Shown piece by piece: positions 9,900-20,829 of a stretch of 64,000 bases of DNA; within the stretch, counting starts at the first letter, position 1; each line of letters opens with the position of its first letter. The position numbers and the translations under genes are program-made. The notes beneath the pieces were generated by a model, which was not told the origin of the DNA, ran no database searches, and was given only the letters and a program-made list of their open reading frames with translations. This DNA comes from Paralithodes platypus. Its lineage: Eukaryota > Arthropoda > Malacostraca > Decapoda > Lithodidae. The stretch is from assembly GCA_032716605.1 (NCBI GenBank), contig CM064571.1:11166405-11230404 (forward strand). Reading direction: 5' to 3'.

Positions 9900-11002
9900 T
9901 CCTTATTGCGGACAGCAGTAGAACAGACGTGGGTAAACCAAGATTTTTTAGCATTAGTCTGAGAGAAATAGAATGGAATGTATGCTTCCATGCCCGATAG
10001 GATTACCTCGGTAATGCGTTCAGCACTCTCCGAGCGTCCCCGGCCACGGAAGCAGAAATAATTCCATGGGAAATCAAAGAAGTACTGCCGGAGAGCCTCC
10101 CAGTCGGCAGAGCCAAAGTGCCACAAGCGCCGCCGGCTAGGAGGATCGGGTGGCCGTACTGGAGAGATAGGACAGGTGACAGAGATAAGTTTATGGTCGG
10201 AGGAGCCCAAAGGAGAGAAAATATCGACAGTATAAGAAGAAGGGTTAGAAGTTAGAAACAAGTCGAGAATGTTGGGTCGATCTACGATACAATCCGGGAT
10301 ACGGGTGGGTTGCTGACCTAACTGCTCTAGGTCATTTATGATAGAAAAGACGTAGGCTTGTTCACCAGAAGGGTCAGTAGTGTGAGAGGAGAGCCATTGG
10401 CGGTGGTGAACGTTGATATCTCCTAAGATGGAGATTTCTGAGAAAGGAGAAATGGATAGAATGTGTTCCACTGTAGAGTTTAGATAGTCAAAGAATTTGG
10501 GAAAGTTGGTAGAGTTAGGGGAAAGATAGACAGCACAGAAATATTTAGTAAGAGAATGACAGGAAAGTTTGAGCCATAAAGTTGAGAATTCAGAGGAGTC
10601 TAAATCGGAAACAGGAGAGCAAGTGAGTTTGTTACGCACATATGCACAACATCCGCCTTTGGCTTTGAAACTAGGATAGAGAAAGTAGGAGGATACAGAG
10701 AAGGGGCTGCTGGATGTTGCTACAGACACCTGAGTTTCGGTGAGGAAGAGAAGATCAGGTTTGTAGGAGGAGAGATGGTGTTCAACAGAGTGAGTGTTAG
10801 AGGAAAGTCCGCGAATGTTGCAGAAATTATGAGAAAGAGTAACAGGCCGAGGTCCAGGTAATTTTGTGGGGTCGTCAGGGGATGGTCGGTCGGGTGTGGG
10901 GGCATTTGTGGTCCCCCCCCCCCCCCCTGGGGACTCCGAGGCTGGGCTAAAATTAATAAAAAAAAAAAAATTTGATGTGGAGGAATGAAGTGTGGTGTGC
11001 AT
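9900..11002 (-). pseudogene. Family A endonuclease domain (ORF2 N-terminus)
   Basis: The frame from 11002 carries an apurinic/apyrimidinic-type endonuclease: NIRGLSS, LTETQ, a basic stretch, [22 protein letters not shown] and GSSDHKL, matching the metal-binding and catalytic blocks (N, E, GDxN, SDH) of non-LTR endonucleases. The open frame runs on into the H insertion (to 9770), giving a chimeric tail that is an artefact. The N-terminal 50 residues are low complexity (poly-Gly from a C-run at 10915-10926), so the true start is uncertain. Confidence 0.85.
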
Positions 11003-11191
11003 GTTTAGTGTAGTGAAGTGGATAGGAGGAGGAGGTGTTTGTGAGAGCTAGCTGGATTGCTCTCAGTGTAAATGAGGCACAAAGGAAATCAGTAAGAGAG
11101 GCCAAGCAAATGAAACAGGAGTTCCAGCGACTCTTTATCACATGCCTATAACCTCACCTGGGTCTAGCCCTGATCGATTGGTGCCTACAAT

Positions 11192-11454
11192 ATCTATATA
11201 TATATACCGTATATATACAGTATATATATATATGTAATTATTATTATTATTATATGCCTTAGCCAGGCTTCTAATCGCAGTAAATCATAATGACATCTCA
11301 CATTTAATCCACTCGGTCATGGCATGAATCCTGGCTGAGGCCTAAGCATTTATTAATGTACCTGACGAGTACTTGTGAGATATTCTATATATATAAATGA
11401 TTTGTGTATGCTTGCCAGGAGAAGAATTAAATCAATTAATCCCGCGTGTTTTTT
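11192..11454. other. AT microsatellite and unassigned sequence
   Basis: Contains TATATA and TTAT simple runs (about 11195-11250). The rest is unassigned. Confidence 0.5.
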
Positions 11455-12003
11455 CTTTGTTTTTCTTCTTTTGTATTCTATGCGGATGAGGGAGACAACA
11501 GGAAAAACTGCCTGTGACGAGTGCCTCCCCCAGAAAGGAAAGAGTGATAGGGACAAAATCAAGAAATGTTCGAGCCAAAATGTCTGGACACACGGAGTTT
11601 GAAGCAATTTAAGTAATAGGATGAGCCTATGAGGGAAAGATGAATAAAGGGAGAGGGTTCCAGAGCTCAGCTGTTGAATAGAAGAAAGATTGGGAGTATT
11701 GTTTCACTCTTGGGATGGAGATTTGCTCAGAGTAGGGGTGGGGTTGTGTTGCAAGACGAGTGCTACGTACTCTACGTAGAGGAGGTTGTATACACTGAGA
11801 GAGCTCTGATGAAAAGTGATTATTGTAATGGCGGTAGAATAGCGAGAGAGATGCAACAATACGGCGAAGAGAGATTGCAGAGAATCGGTGAGTGGACGTG
11901 AGTTAATGACACGTAAGGCTTTCTTTTCTAATTTGTCTAGAAATGCTGTGTTAGTGTATCCTCTCCACACATGCGAACAATACTCAATACATGGACGCAC
12001 TGT
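11455..12003 (-). mobile_element. LINE family A copy 2, 5'-truncated 3' fragment
   Basis: Minus-strand fragment covering only the C-terminal coding part and 3' end of family A. It starts at a point equivalent to the CIEYCSHVW segment (open frame 11704-12000). Frame is lost in the middle relative to copy 1. Truncation at about 12003 falls within GGACGCACTGTG, after which similarity stops. Typical of incomplete reverse transcription. Confidence 0.85.
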
Positions 12004-12490
12004 GGGAGTGCTCAGGACCGTTTAGAGTATATTACTTTACTGAAGGGGGCTCCGGACAATTACTTATACAATTTTGTCGTGATTCTGAACAACGTTAACT
12101 GGCCGTAACTGGCATGATGCACTGTCCAGAAGAGATGTAATCATTGACCATAATATAGGCCACAGATGTTGTTTATTTATGTTACCACATTTTATGGATT
12201 CCATCCGTATGATTTTGAGGTAATACCATGTCGAAATCGATGATGAGTTAATACCCCCACAAAGGTTTGGAACAAATCCAATATTATTATTATTATGATT
12301 ACAATAATACTGGCAAATATAAAGACAGACACAGACTGACAGACACAGCGATAACCACAACACATGTGCTGCACTTAATTTCAGTACAAATGATGTGACT
12401 CCTGACATTTCATACTTGCTATATTCAATTCAATACAATTGGTTTAAATGCATTTGCCAACCCGTAAAGAGCTTCTCATGTATATCGTTT
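12004..12490. other. Unassigned sequence between two LINEs
   Basis: No gene recognised. May include the 5' leader of the CR1 element that follows. Confidence 0.4.
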
Positions 12491-12509
12491 TCCATATTAG
12501 CCTATTTTT

Positions 12510-13541
12510 ATGCGTTTGGTTTCGTTACACAATCGCCTAATTTTTGTTTTATCCTTTCTATCCACACTCACCAGGAAGCTGGAATCACTCCAAGAGTTTG
12601 TAACACTCAACGTTGGAGTATCACTAACTCCAATTGTTTCAACTCCAGCATCCACCACCGCCCCAACGTCATCTGCCAACAATCCAACACCTGCAGTAGC
12701 CACTGCAGCAGTTGCATCTGACGAACCTGAGTCGACATCAAACCAGGACAGCCGCCCTGTTCACCTTAGTCTCTCCCCCACTCCTCGTGCAAGAAGCCTG
12801 CTAGCACGAACAGTACCAACCCCTCGGCCCCGTTCTATCCACTCCTCTCCCCGACCTGTACGCAGAGTCCCGCCACCACAGGTTTCCGGATTTACACCAG
12901 TGAGGAACGGTGCACGGCCAACGCAGAAAAGATCTCATCTACCAGTCACAATGTCAAACAGATTTGAGATATTGGTAGAGATGGAAGACGAACCAGAAGA
13001 GACCAGGCTCGTTGGGGATTCCATCCTACGAGGACAGGTCGAAGAGTTCTGAGACAGAGTCCCAAATCAACGAAAAAGATTTTGCATCCCAGGAGCTGGA
13101 CTGGACGACATTGTGGAAGCCTTCGAAGATACCACAAAGGATGCAAATGAAAATACCCTTTTTGTCATCCATGCTGGTTCAAATGACGTCATGAGCACCA
13201 GATCCGAAGAGTTGATGGAGAAATATCGCAAGATGATCCAGCACTACAAAAACAAGTCAAGGAATATCATCATCTCAGGCATTCTCCCCAAGATCGACGC
13301 ACCTGACAAATTCTACGACAAGGCCTTCAGCACAAATAGCCGACTAAAATATTTGTGTCTGAGGGAAGAAGTTCAATTCATCAACCTCTGGGACAACTTC
13401 TACAACCAGCCTACTCTGTTCCGCAAGGATGGCACTCATCTAAACCCTGTGGGTTCAGCACGCATGGATCGCGTCCTACACGAAGCAGTCCACAGCCATG
13501 GATCAAAAAGCGCCATCCGAGAAGAAGCAGCAGTGACATAA
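12510..13541 (+). pseudogene. CR1 ORF1 with SGNH-esterase domain, interrupted by a stop
   Basis: Two open segments (12510-13052 and 13053-13541) lie in the same frame, split only by TGA at 13050-13052. The N-terminal 150 residues are Pro/Ser/Thr-rich. The C-terminal part shows the SGNH-hydrolase signature blocks: VGDSILR (nucleophile Ser), HAGSNDVM (Asn block) and DGTHLNPVG (Asp/His block). Esterase domains in ORF1 are established for CR1-clade LINEs, where they may act on lipids or RNP membranes. The TGA falls just after the GDS block. Upstream of 12510 the frame is less convincing. Confidence 0.85.
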
Positions 13542-13689
13542 ATCATCCAACGCCAAGCAAAAAACAGAGGCAACCGAGGACCACCAGCGATAAGGACCGA
13601 AGACAGCGAGGACCGAGGACAGCCATGAACATAAATGTAGATCCGACAAGAACCAAAAATATTATTAAAGAGCGTTCCGCGAGTTCTAA

Positions 13690-14457
13690 AATAAAAAATT
13701 AAAGGTTTTCTATGCAAACGCTCGTGGCATACGCAATAAATTTTCAGATTTAGAGGAGCTAGTGTTTACAGAAAATTATGATGTGATTGGCATAACAGAA
13801 TCTTGGCTCAATACAGAAGATAGAGACTTTTTAGCAGAGTATTCACTTCCCGGTCATGTAATGTTTGAGAAAAGCCGAATAAATCGAAATGGAGGTGGCG
13901 TTTTACTTTATATTAAAGAAAGTCTTAACCCTACCCTCTTGTCAAAACCTCAAATTGTGAACGTCGACACATCTTTTGTGCTAATAAAGAATAATAAAGG
14001 TACACAAATAATACTTGCGATAATATACAGACCTCCAGCTCAATCAGTGCAAACTGACCGAGAAATTTACGAACAAATTGCAGATGTAAGTAACTCACAA
14101 GATACCGTAATTTTTGGCGACTTTAATTTACCTGTGACCAAGTGGGGCGATACTCTTACTTCACACTCCGGACATGACTTGTATACGAACTTGCAAGAGA
14201 GTTCGCTTTATCAATTTGTTCGAACACCGACCCGTAGTAATAACGTTCTTGACATTGTACTTGCAACAAAAGAAGAATTAATAGAGAATTTGAATGTTGG
14301 TGATGAAATCAGTAACAGCGACCATCGTACGATAACTTTCACTTTAAAGTTTACTAGTAACGAACCAAATAGTAGCATCGAAAAGTCCCTAATTTCAAGA
14401 AAGCAAACTTCCATAAACTTAGAGCTATGTTTAAAGAAACTGACTGGAGCTTTTTAA
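13690..14457 (+). pseudogene. CR1 ORF2 endonuclease part
   Basis: AP-type endonuclease: YANARGIRNKFSDLEEL at the N-terminus, then ITESWLN, GGGVLLYIKES, IYRPPA, FGDFNLPVTKWGD, TRSNNVLDIVL and NSDHRTITF. These are the conserved endonuclease blocks. The frame is open from just after a TAA at 13687 but I see no ATG there, so coupling to ORF1 or a non-ATG start is possible. Comparison with 58180-58220 shows one base missing at about 14380-14381, after which the frame is wrong and ends at 14457. Confidence 0.85.
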
Positions 14458-16478
14458 TTAACAATAACGACATAAATACATCTTGGAAGTTATTCGAAAC
14501 CACTTACCTAAAAGCAGTGCAAGACTGCCTACTATCGAAAATACGGCGTCCAGGCCATAATAATAAGCCCAAATGGTGGAATAAAGATATTTCAAACTGC
14601 CTACTTGCTAAAAAATGTGCTAATGATAGATTAAAATCCTCACAAAATGACGAAGAACGGGTGAAATTTGTAGAGCTACGACGCAAAGCCAAAAAGTTAA
14701 TTAAGCAAAGTAAAAAGACCTTAGAGTTACATATTGCGAATCAAAGTAAAATAAACCAGAAAAAATTAAATAGGTATATCAGAAAGAAAAAAGTAGTTAC
14801 TTCAACTGTTGGACCGTTAGTCGATGAATATGGAGAATACACCAAAGACGAAGTACAAATGAGTAATGCCCTCAATACCTTCTTTGCATCAGTTTTTACA
14901 ACAGAAGACCTCAGTGATATCCCTACACCATCGCCGATTCAGATTGATAATGCAGATGTTCTAAGCAATATCACCGTTACAGAGAGAGAAGTATTGAATT
15001 GTTTAGATAAACTCAAGGTAAATAAAACGCCTGGACCTGATACAATCTCGCCTAGAGTTCTAAAGGAAGCTAAGGATGAGCTCTCCAAACCACTGACATT
15101 ACTATTCAATAAATTCTTGCAGTCTGGAACTATGCCTGATCAGTGGAAGCTAGCCAACGTAACACCGATATTCAAAAAAGGCAGCAAATCCCTACCCAGT
15201 AACTATCGTCCAATTAGCTTAACCTCAGTTGTATGTAAAATGCTAGAAACGGTCATACGAGACAGACTCGTAAATCACTTAGAGGAAAATAACATACTTA
15301 AAGATACTCAACACGGCTTTCGTAAAAAACGTTCCTGTTTAACAAACCTCTTAGACTTCTTCCACGATATCCTCAACCTCTACAATGAGAGTAAAGCTGT
15401 AGATATTATATACCTTGATTTTCAAAAGGCCTTTGACAAAGTTCCCCACAAACGTTTACTGCTAAAACTAAAAGCGCATGGAATACAAGACGGTGTGTTG
15501 AAATGGATAGAAAATTGGCTCAGCTACAGAAAGCAAAGAGTAGTCATAAACGGTAAGGCATCTAAATGGACCAATGTAAGTAGCGGGGTACCCCAGGGAT
15601 CGGTACTAGGACCAATTCTCTTTCTAATTTACATCAACGACATAGATGAGGGTCTCACCTGTACAATCTCAAAATTTGCTGACGATACAAAAATTGCAAA
15701 TAGCGTACTCTCAAAAGAACAAGTTGATGATATGCAACACAATCTAGATAAATTGTCATGTTGGGCCCAAATTTGGCAAATGAGTTTCAATGCGGATAAA
15801 TGTAAAGTACTACATATCGGATACCTAAATGAGAAAGCAAACTATTCGATGAATGGCACTCAGCTGAAGAATGGAAACAGAGAAACCGATCTGGGAGTAA
15901 CACTATCGAGTAACCTAAAACCGAGTCAACAATGTTCAGAAGTTGTTAAGAAGGCAAACAAAATTATTGGCGTTATAGGCAGGTCATTTGAGCATAAATC
16001 CAAAGAAGTTATCCTAACCCTTTACAATTCCTTAGTCCGCCCTCTTCTGGAATACTGCGTTCAATCCTGGTGCCCTTATTACCAAAAAGATATTAACAAG
16101 CTAGAACGAGTTCAACGTAGAGTTACCAAAATGATACCTAGCCTAAAGAACAAACCATACGAAGAGCGTCTTAGAGAATTAAATCTATTTCCTTTAACCC
16201 AGCGCAGATTAAGAGGTGACTTAATTCAAGTGTTCAAAATCATCAAAGGCATCGACAATATGGACTGTAGTAAGTACTTCACTATCGACCAATCTAATTA
16301 CACGCGGGGAAACGGTTGCAAAATTATTGGTAAATCTTTTAACTCACATGAATCAAAGAATTTCTTCTTCAATCGAGTTGTCAACTTGTGGAATGGGCTT
16401 CCCCGAAACGTTATAGACTGCATCACCGTTGATTCATTTAAATTCCGCCTAGACAAATATCTCGCATCAAACCCGTGA
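14427..16478 (+). pseudogene. CR1 reverse transcriptase, 683-residue open frame
   Basis: Contains WWNKDI and a basic linker, TPGPDTISPR, SNYRPISLTS (residues 258-267), LDFQKAFDKVP (330-340), SSGVPQGSVLGPILF (385-399) and KFADD (416-420) as the YxDD box, then PLLEYCVQSWCP and VVNLWNGLPRNVI, ending RLDKYLASNP. The 683 residues are uninterrupted. The start at 14427 lies inside the endonuclease-RT junction and is only the first ATG after the frameshift; the protein would normally be fused to the endonuclease. Confidence 0.9.
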
Positions 16479-16804
16479 CTGACTGCGTTTGTAAATGAAT
16501 AACTTTATTTTATCCCCCCCTCAGTTACTAACCCATCTGTCCCCTACTAACTTCCTAATCCTGCCACGGACATTAGTTCCAGGGCAGTAATTCCCTTTCC
16601 AATGTTCCCTTACCCACTCTAAACCACTGTTTGGACACTTTATCCTCTGTGTTTTGGAGGACAAGCAACCTAGAAGGGTCACTAGATCTGTTGTTGCTTG
16701 ATTTCCTTTGTACTTTGTACTCCTTTGTACTTTGTACTCCTCACAGTCGATGCCTATGTTCACCTTTGTACTCCTTTGTACCTAGCAATAAATAGGAACC
16801 TTGA

Positions 16805-16940
16805 GTAATAGGTGAGCTCAAGGATGGGATTTTGTGTTCGAGTTATGTATTAAGTGGCTTGAAATGAGGCACAGGTGCTTGTTGAAATAATTTAAAAGTT
16901 TACATTTGCTGAATAATGCAATCATAAAATTAACAAGATT
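16805..16940 (+). repeat. Dispersed repeat S, copy 1
   Basis: AATAGGTGAGCTCA..TTTTGTGTT..TAARTGGCTT..ATGWGGCACA and CTTACATTTGCT occur in the same order at 24785-24920. Identity is moderate. Identity of the parent element is unknown. Confidence 0.55.
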
Positions 16941-17149
16941 TGTTTATTGTCTGCTTTGGTATTCGCATGCCGCTTTGCCTTTTGTATCCTTTATACACAT
17001 AGAACAAAAATATATGAAATGTTTATCGTTATATGTTCGCCTGCATTATAACTCTCAGGACTTTAGTAGGCTCACAGTAGGCTCAGTAGAGGGGCACTCG
17101 GTAGAGCGCATAACTCCGCCTACGGTGGCTGTTTTTTTACCATTAATTA

Positions 17150-17515
17150 TTATGCTTTTTCCACCAACCAACTTCACCTCTAAACTCAATTAACCCTTGC
17201 ACGCATTTATGACGCAGAGGTTGCCAGATTAGCAATAAGACATAGAGTTCTCTCACTCTTATAATTACCTCTCCAAAATTAGTTTTCTGCCCACAGCTAA
17301 CTCAAAGACAACTGCAGAGGTTGAAGTAACTAAACTAAAGGTTTCTAAATAACCCTGATGGTAACAAAGGCTTTAAAGTATCCCCAATAGGGTCAACATC
17401 GCGTCATATGTCGGAGAGGGTTAATGAAATCAACAAATACATGTGGCACTTCAAGGAATCGAACCTAGGATACTCACATCGAAATTCCGCGCACTTATAT
17501 CATAGGCCTAAATAT
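17150..17515 (-). mobile_element. SINE G copy 1, interrupted by L copy 2
   Basis: Flanks of L copy 2 read CCACCAACCAACTTCACC..CTAAACTCAA before the TTAA and TGAAATCAACAAATACATG after it. Together they match the reverse complement of 34576-34745, where the same sequence is continuous. The tRNA-like B-box region is GGAATCGAACCTAGG (about 17455-17470). Orientation is minus. Outer limits are approximate. Confidence 0.7.
17194..17420 (+). mobile_element. L element copy 2 (227 bp) inside SINE G
   Basis: TTAA at 17190-17193 and 17421-17424. Same length as L copy 1 and nearly the same sequence. The SINE copy at 34576-34745 preserves the unoccupied site (CGATTAATG on its reverse complement), so L inserted at TTAA and duplicated it. 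Ends are CCCTTGCACGCATTTATGAC and, from the right, CCCTCTCCGACATATGACGC. Confidence 0.88.
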
Positions 17516-18199
17516 TCTTCAGGATCTGAGTTCCGGGATATAATACGAATTGCCTTCTTCATTGAATCACTTCTTCCTTTGCGCGTTTCCTATCATCCCA
17601 CCAAATTTCGTGAACATTGGTTCACAACTATATCCTAACGGCCCACCAAATTTCGTGAAAATATCCGGATTGCATCCTAAATTGAATCACTTCTTCCTTG
17701 GCGCATATCCTATCTGCCTAACAAATGTCATAGGAATTGGTTCATAGCTTTGTGAGATATATCTTGAATACAGACAGACCGACAATTCAGCAGACAAACA
17801 AACTGAGGTGAAAACATAACCTTCGTCCAACTTCGTTGGCGAAGGTAATAATAATACTTTGCGATGTGGTTGGAGACAAAGATATGTACAGATATACAGA
17901 GATAAACCTACACTGGTCACACATCTTGCGACCCCAACAAGGTGATCAAGTCTTAATTCTAGTATGGGCATATAACAACCCCAGAGTAATTGAAAATGGA
18001 AGAAAAGGACAGGAAAGACGAATAAGAAAAAGAAGAGGAAGAGGAAGAAGAAGAGGATGAAAGATAGAGAGTGAGTATGCGTTACAAAGTATTATCAGTG
18101 TCTAAAAGAACTACTGGTCCATTCCAAGGAGATACTTTTGGTGAAAAAGTGGATTGTATAATGCAATTTTCTCATTACGAGATGTGTAAAATGCCAACT

Positions 18200-19045
18200 A
18201 CTATTTTATGTTTTAATTGAAATAGCTTACTACGTCTGTGGGAAGTTTGTTCCAGGAAGTCTTTTGTATGTGAAAGTGTCCACACATACTAGTTCTAAGC
18301 TCTCTCAGTTCTAACTTCCACTCATGGTTGCGGATTGCATTCATATTTAAGCTAAGCATTTTGTTAAAATCGATATTGCCAAACCCATTCAGTATTTTAA
18401 AAACTTCAGTGATCTGGCCTTGTAATAAATGTATTTCCAAAGAAAAGAGAGCAAGAGCTGCTAAACGATGTAATTTGCTTTCTAGTCCTAACTTGGAATC
18501 ACTTTCTAATTGCTCTGGGTTTCCTTAACTCTGGAGACAAGAGTTCATAGCATATTCTTTATGAATTAATACATTATAGACTGTATGGGCTACCTACTCA
18601 TTTATATAGGTGAACACTCTCTGTGAATATATCCCACTAATGTCTGGGCTATCTTCTCTATAGCACTGTCTTCTTTGGAAGACTTTAGGTCACAGATACT
18701 AAACACATCCATTCCTTACCCAAGCCAGTAACTTCTAGATTCTTACCAAAAGGTGAATCGACTGATTTGGAATTTACTTGACTGACGTGCAGCGCCATCC
18801 ACTTCTACAAGTTTAGTGGCATCTACCATTCATCCGGTCAGCTTAAAATCCCTTGTCAGTCTAAATTCCCTTTATAATTACTCATGTAAGTTTATAGCAA
18901 ACCATAACCTTCGAGATCACATTAATCAGGCCAACATTGATGTCGTTTACATAATATGATCAACAGTAGTGGGATAAAGACATACTCCTGTGGAACTCAA
19001 GAAGCCTTTCAGAAAGAACACCATTGATCACAATTTATTCTTATA
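18200..19045 (-). pseudogene. Degenerate CR1/L2-like LINE RT fragment
   Basis: The best frame (18213-18440) reads GQITEVFKILNGFGNIDFNK and WNKLPTDVV, which are C-terminal segments typical of CR1/L2-type ORF2 (compare RGDLIQVFKIIKGIDNMD in family B). Upstream on the same strand, around 18900-19000, broken frames still show VNDINVGLINVISK, near the RT motif B-C region. Many stops and frameshifts, so this is old. Not the same family as A, B, C, E/F or H. Confidence 0.6.
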
Positions 19046-20099
19046 TATCGTACCTCTTAGTCAACAAAGCCCACCGAAACGCCAAACAAATACCCTCATT
19101 GTTCCCTGATTAAAGAGCACTGTATGAATATTCCCATATTCAAAATATGTTACAGAAGGGGAATGCCTAATGAGTTAATTGCTCAATAGGTGGCGTTCTG
19201 AGAGTGAGAGTCAAAGTCTAGGGGGTGAGACAGTGAAGCACAAAGGCGAAGCAGCTTCAGAGATGGGGCTGCTTCAAGCCGTGAGTGGGTGCTTCACATG
19301 TCTCACTCCCTAAACTGGAACGAGACCTCTCGGGCTTCACCATGTTCAGTGGTAGAATGTACAGTCTACGACAGAACTTGTTGTTATGGCCTGAGGCAAT
19401 GTGTTAGTTCACTTATCTTTTAATAGATGGCCCTTTAATCGCTTCTAAGAAAAGGGGGCGGGGTTATTATAGAGGTTGGAAGGAGGAGGAGTCAAACGTG
19501 CGTGTGTGTGTGTGTTCTAGAACAGCACGCAGAATAAGTTTATTTTAACATAACACACAGGCTATATTATTACATTAGCCCACCGGATCACAAAAAAGTA
19601 ACACACATCAAGTGTTGCGTTATTTATGAAATTTAATATACAGACAATCAAGTTTCTATCCTTCGAACTTCCCATTCCCCCTCCTCCACTTCTCTCTGCT
19701 GCCTTCCCCTATCTCCCCCCTTCTCTCTTTTTCTCTCCCCCTTCTCTCTCCTAACCGAGTATATAATTTTCCTCATCATCGTGTTCAAAGCTGTCCATAA
19801 AAATTACTTTGGTGTTTTAATAATACTGTTCTGTTTACCTTTACTGATTCTCAATTATTAACTCGTATTCTATTCTTTACCTTATATAATGTGTTATAGA
19901 AAATAAATAGATATGCTCCGTTGCAACACCACTCAAAGTTGCCAACCTTGGCGTCCTGGTTAGTGTGAACAATTGTATACATATATAAGTAATTGAAACG
20001 GGATGTTACAATCCACGCATCAAGACAAGTTGGGTCACATTGTAATCTAGCTTGGACCAAATTATAACCAAATATATATATCATAAAGACAAGATTATA

Positions 20100-20190
20100 A
20101 TATCGGCTCAGTTAGAGAAAACACTTTAGATGAGCCGAAACGTGTTTCTTTGTAATAAAAACAAATGTTGATATTAGAGTAAAAAAAAAA
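20100..20190 (+). other. Possible relic of a Penelope-like terminal motif
   Basis: GATGAGCCGAAACGTGTTTC followed by TTTGTAATAAAAACAAATG recalls the GAAAC-containing hammerhead-like motif in Penelope-like terminal repeats. Only the second half of the core is visible and no PLE reverse transcriptase is nearby. Weak. Confidence 0.25.
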
Positions 20191-20727
20191 AATCTTCCAT
20201 ACCACTATACACAGCACTGTGGTTGACCAAAAAATAATCTACCTTAACAAGTAATATGACACGCTATGATTATTGTATTATACTTTTCTCAGTGGATTCT
20301 TAATTACTAGCTTAATTACTGTGGCTTCCAATTATCAGTAAACAGTTCGGCGCTAAACATTGTAATGATTTACTATAAAGTAAGTCATCGAATTGAACAA
20401 TTAACGATAATCCAAGTAATCTGGTTATGTTGTTTTAAAGTTGATATAAATTGTTTAGGCTTTTATATTTTTACTTCGAATTGTTTAAATTATACTCCAA
20501 ACATAATTAAAAGTATACTATAGTTCTGTGTATGTTACCTTGAATTTAACTTAATATGTATTATTTCACCATCATTAGATTACGGTGAACATTGGAAACG
20601 CATACACATTATATACTATATATAAAGGGTTCTTAAAATTAAACATTTACAATGTATATTTATTCAATCAATATGATCTCCACCCACAAGCTGCATCAAC
20701 TACCTCCTGAATTCTCGTTGGAGCTGA

Positions 20728-20759
<32 letters not shown>

Positions 20760-20829
20760 ACAATGAATGGAGGAAGGAAAAACACAGATAAAACAAAAAG
20801 GTCCATGTGCCTAAAGGCATCCTCCATTC

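Larger units (their letters stand above)
7776..11191 (-). mobile_element. LINE family A copy 1 (near full length, Jockey/Nimb-like)
   Basis: The minus-strand element runs from a 5' leader starting ATTGTAGGCACCAATCGATC at 11191 to a 3' end near CATAGAAA at about 7776. Its 5' boundary coincides with that of the independent copy ending at 52023, so it is a genuine 5' end. Order of domains is leader, apurinic endonuclease, linker, reverse transcriptase and C-terminal Cys-containing region. It sits in an AT microsatellite, has one in-frame stop, a damaged YADD box and an inserted H fragment. It is therefore probably immobile. Confidence 0.9.
12500..16785 (+). mobile_element. CR1-like LINE family B copy 1, near full length
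   Basis: Layout is ORF1 with esterase domain, then ORF2 with endonuclease and RT, then a short 3' UTR. The 3' end carries tandem CTTTGTACTC units (about 16700-16780), the kind of short 3' terminal repeat used by CR1 elements; the same repeat, inverted, ends copy 2 at about 55871. The copy has one premature stop in ORF1 and one frameshift in ORF2. The 5' end is not defined because copy 2 is truncated. Confidence 0.88.
17085..17855 (+). repeat. Repeat T, split by nested insertions
   Basis: The left part (about 17085-17150) has GGGGCACTCGGTAGAGCGCA and the right part (about 17520-17855) has GAATCACTTCTTCCTT, CACCAAATTTCGTGAA, ATTGGTTCA..TTTG, a GACAGAC run, GGTGAAAACATAACCT and GGCGAAGGTAATAAT. 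I recognise this order from a widespread animal dispersed repeat with an AAT-rich 3' end, but I do not know its curated name. Between the parts sits a SINE G copy which itself contains L copy 2. Part of the right side (CACCAAATTTCGTGAA) is duplicated. Confidence 0.55.
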
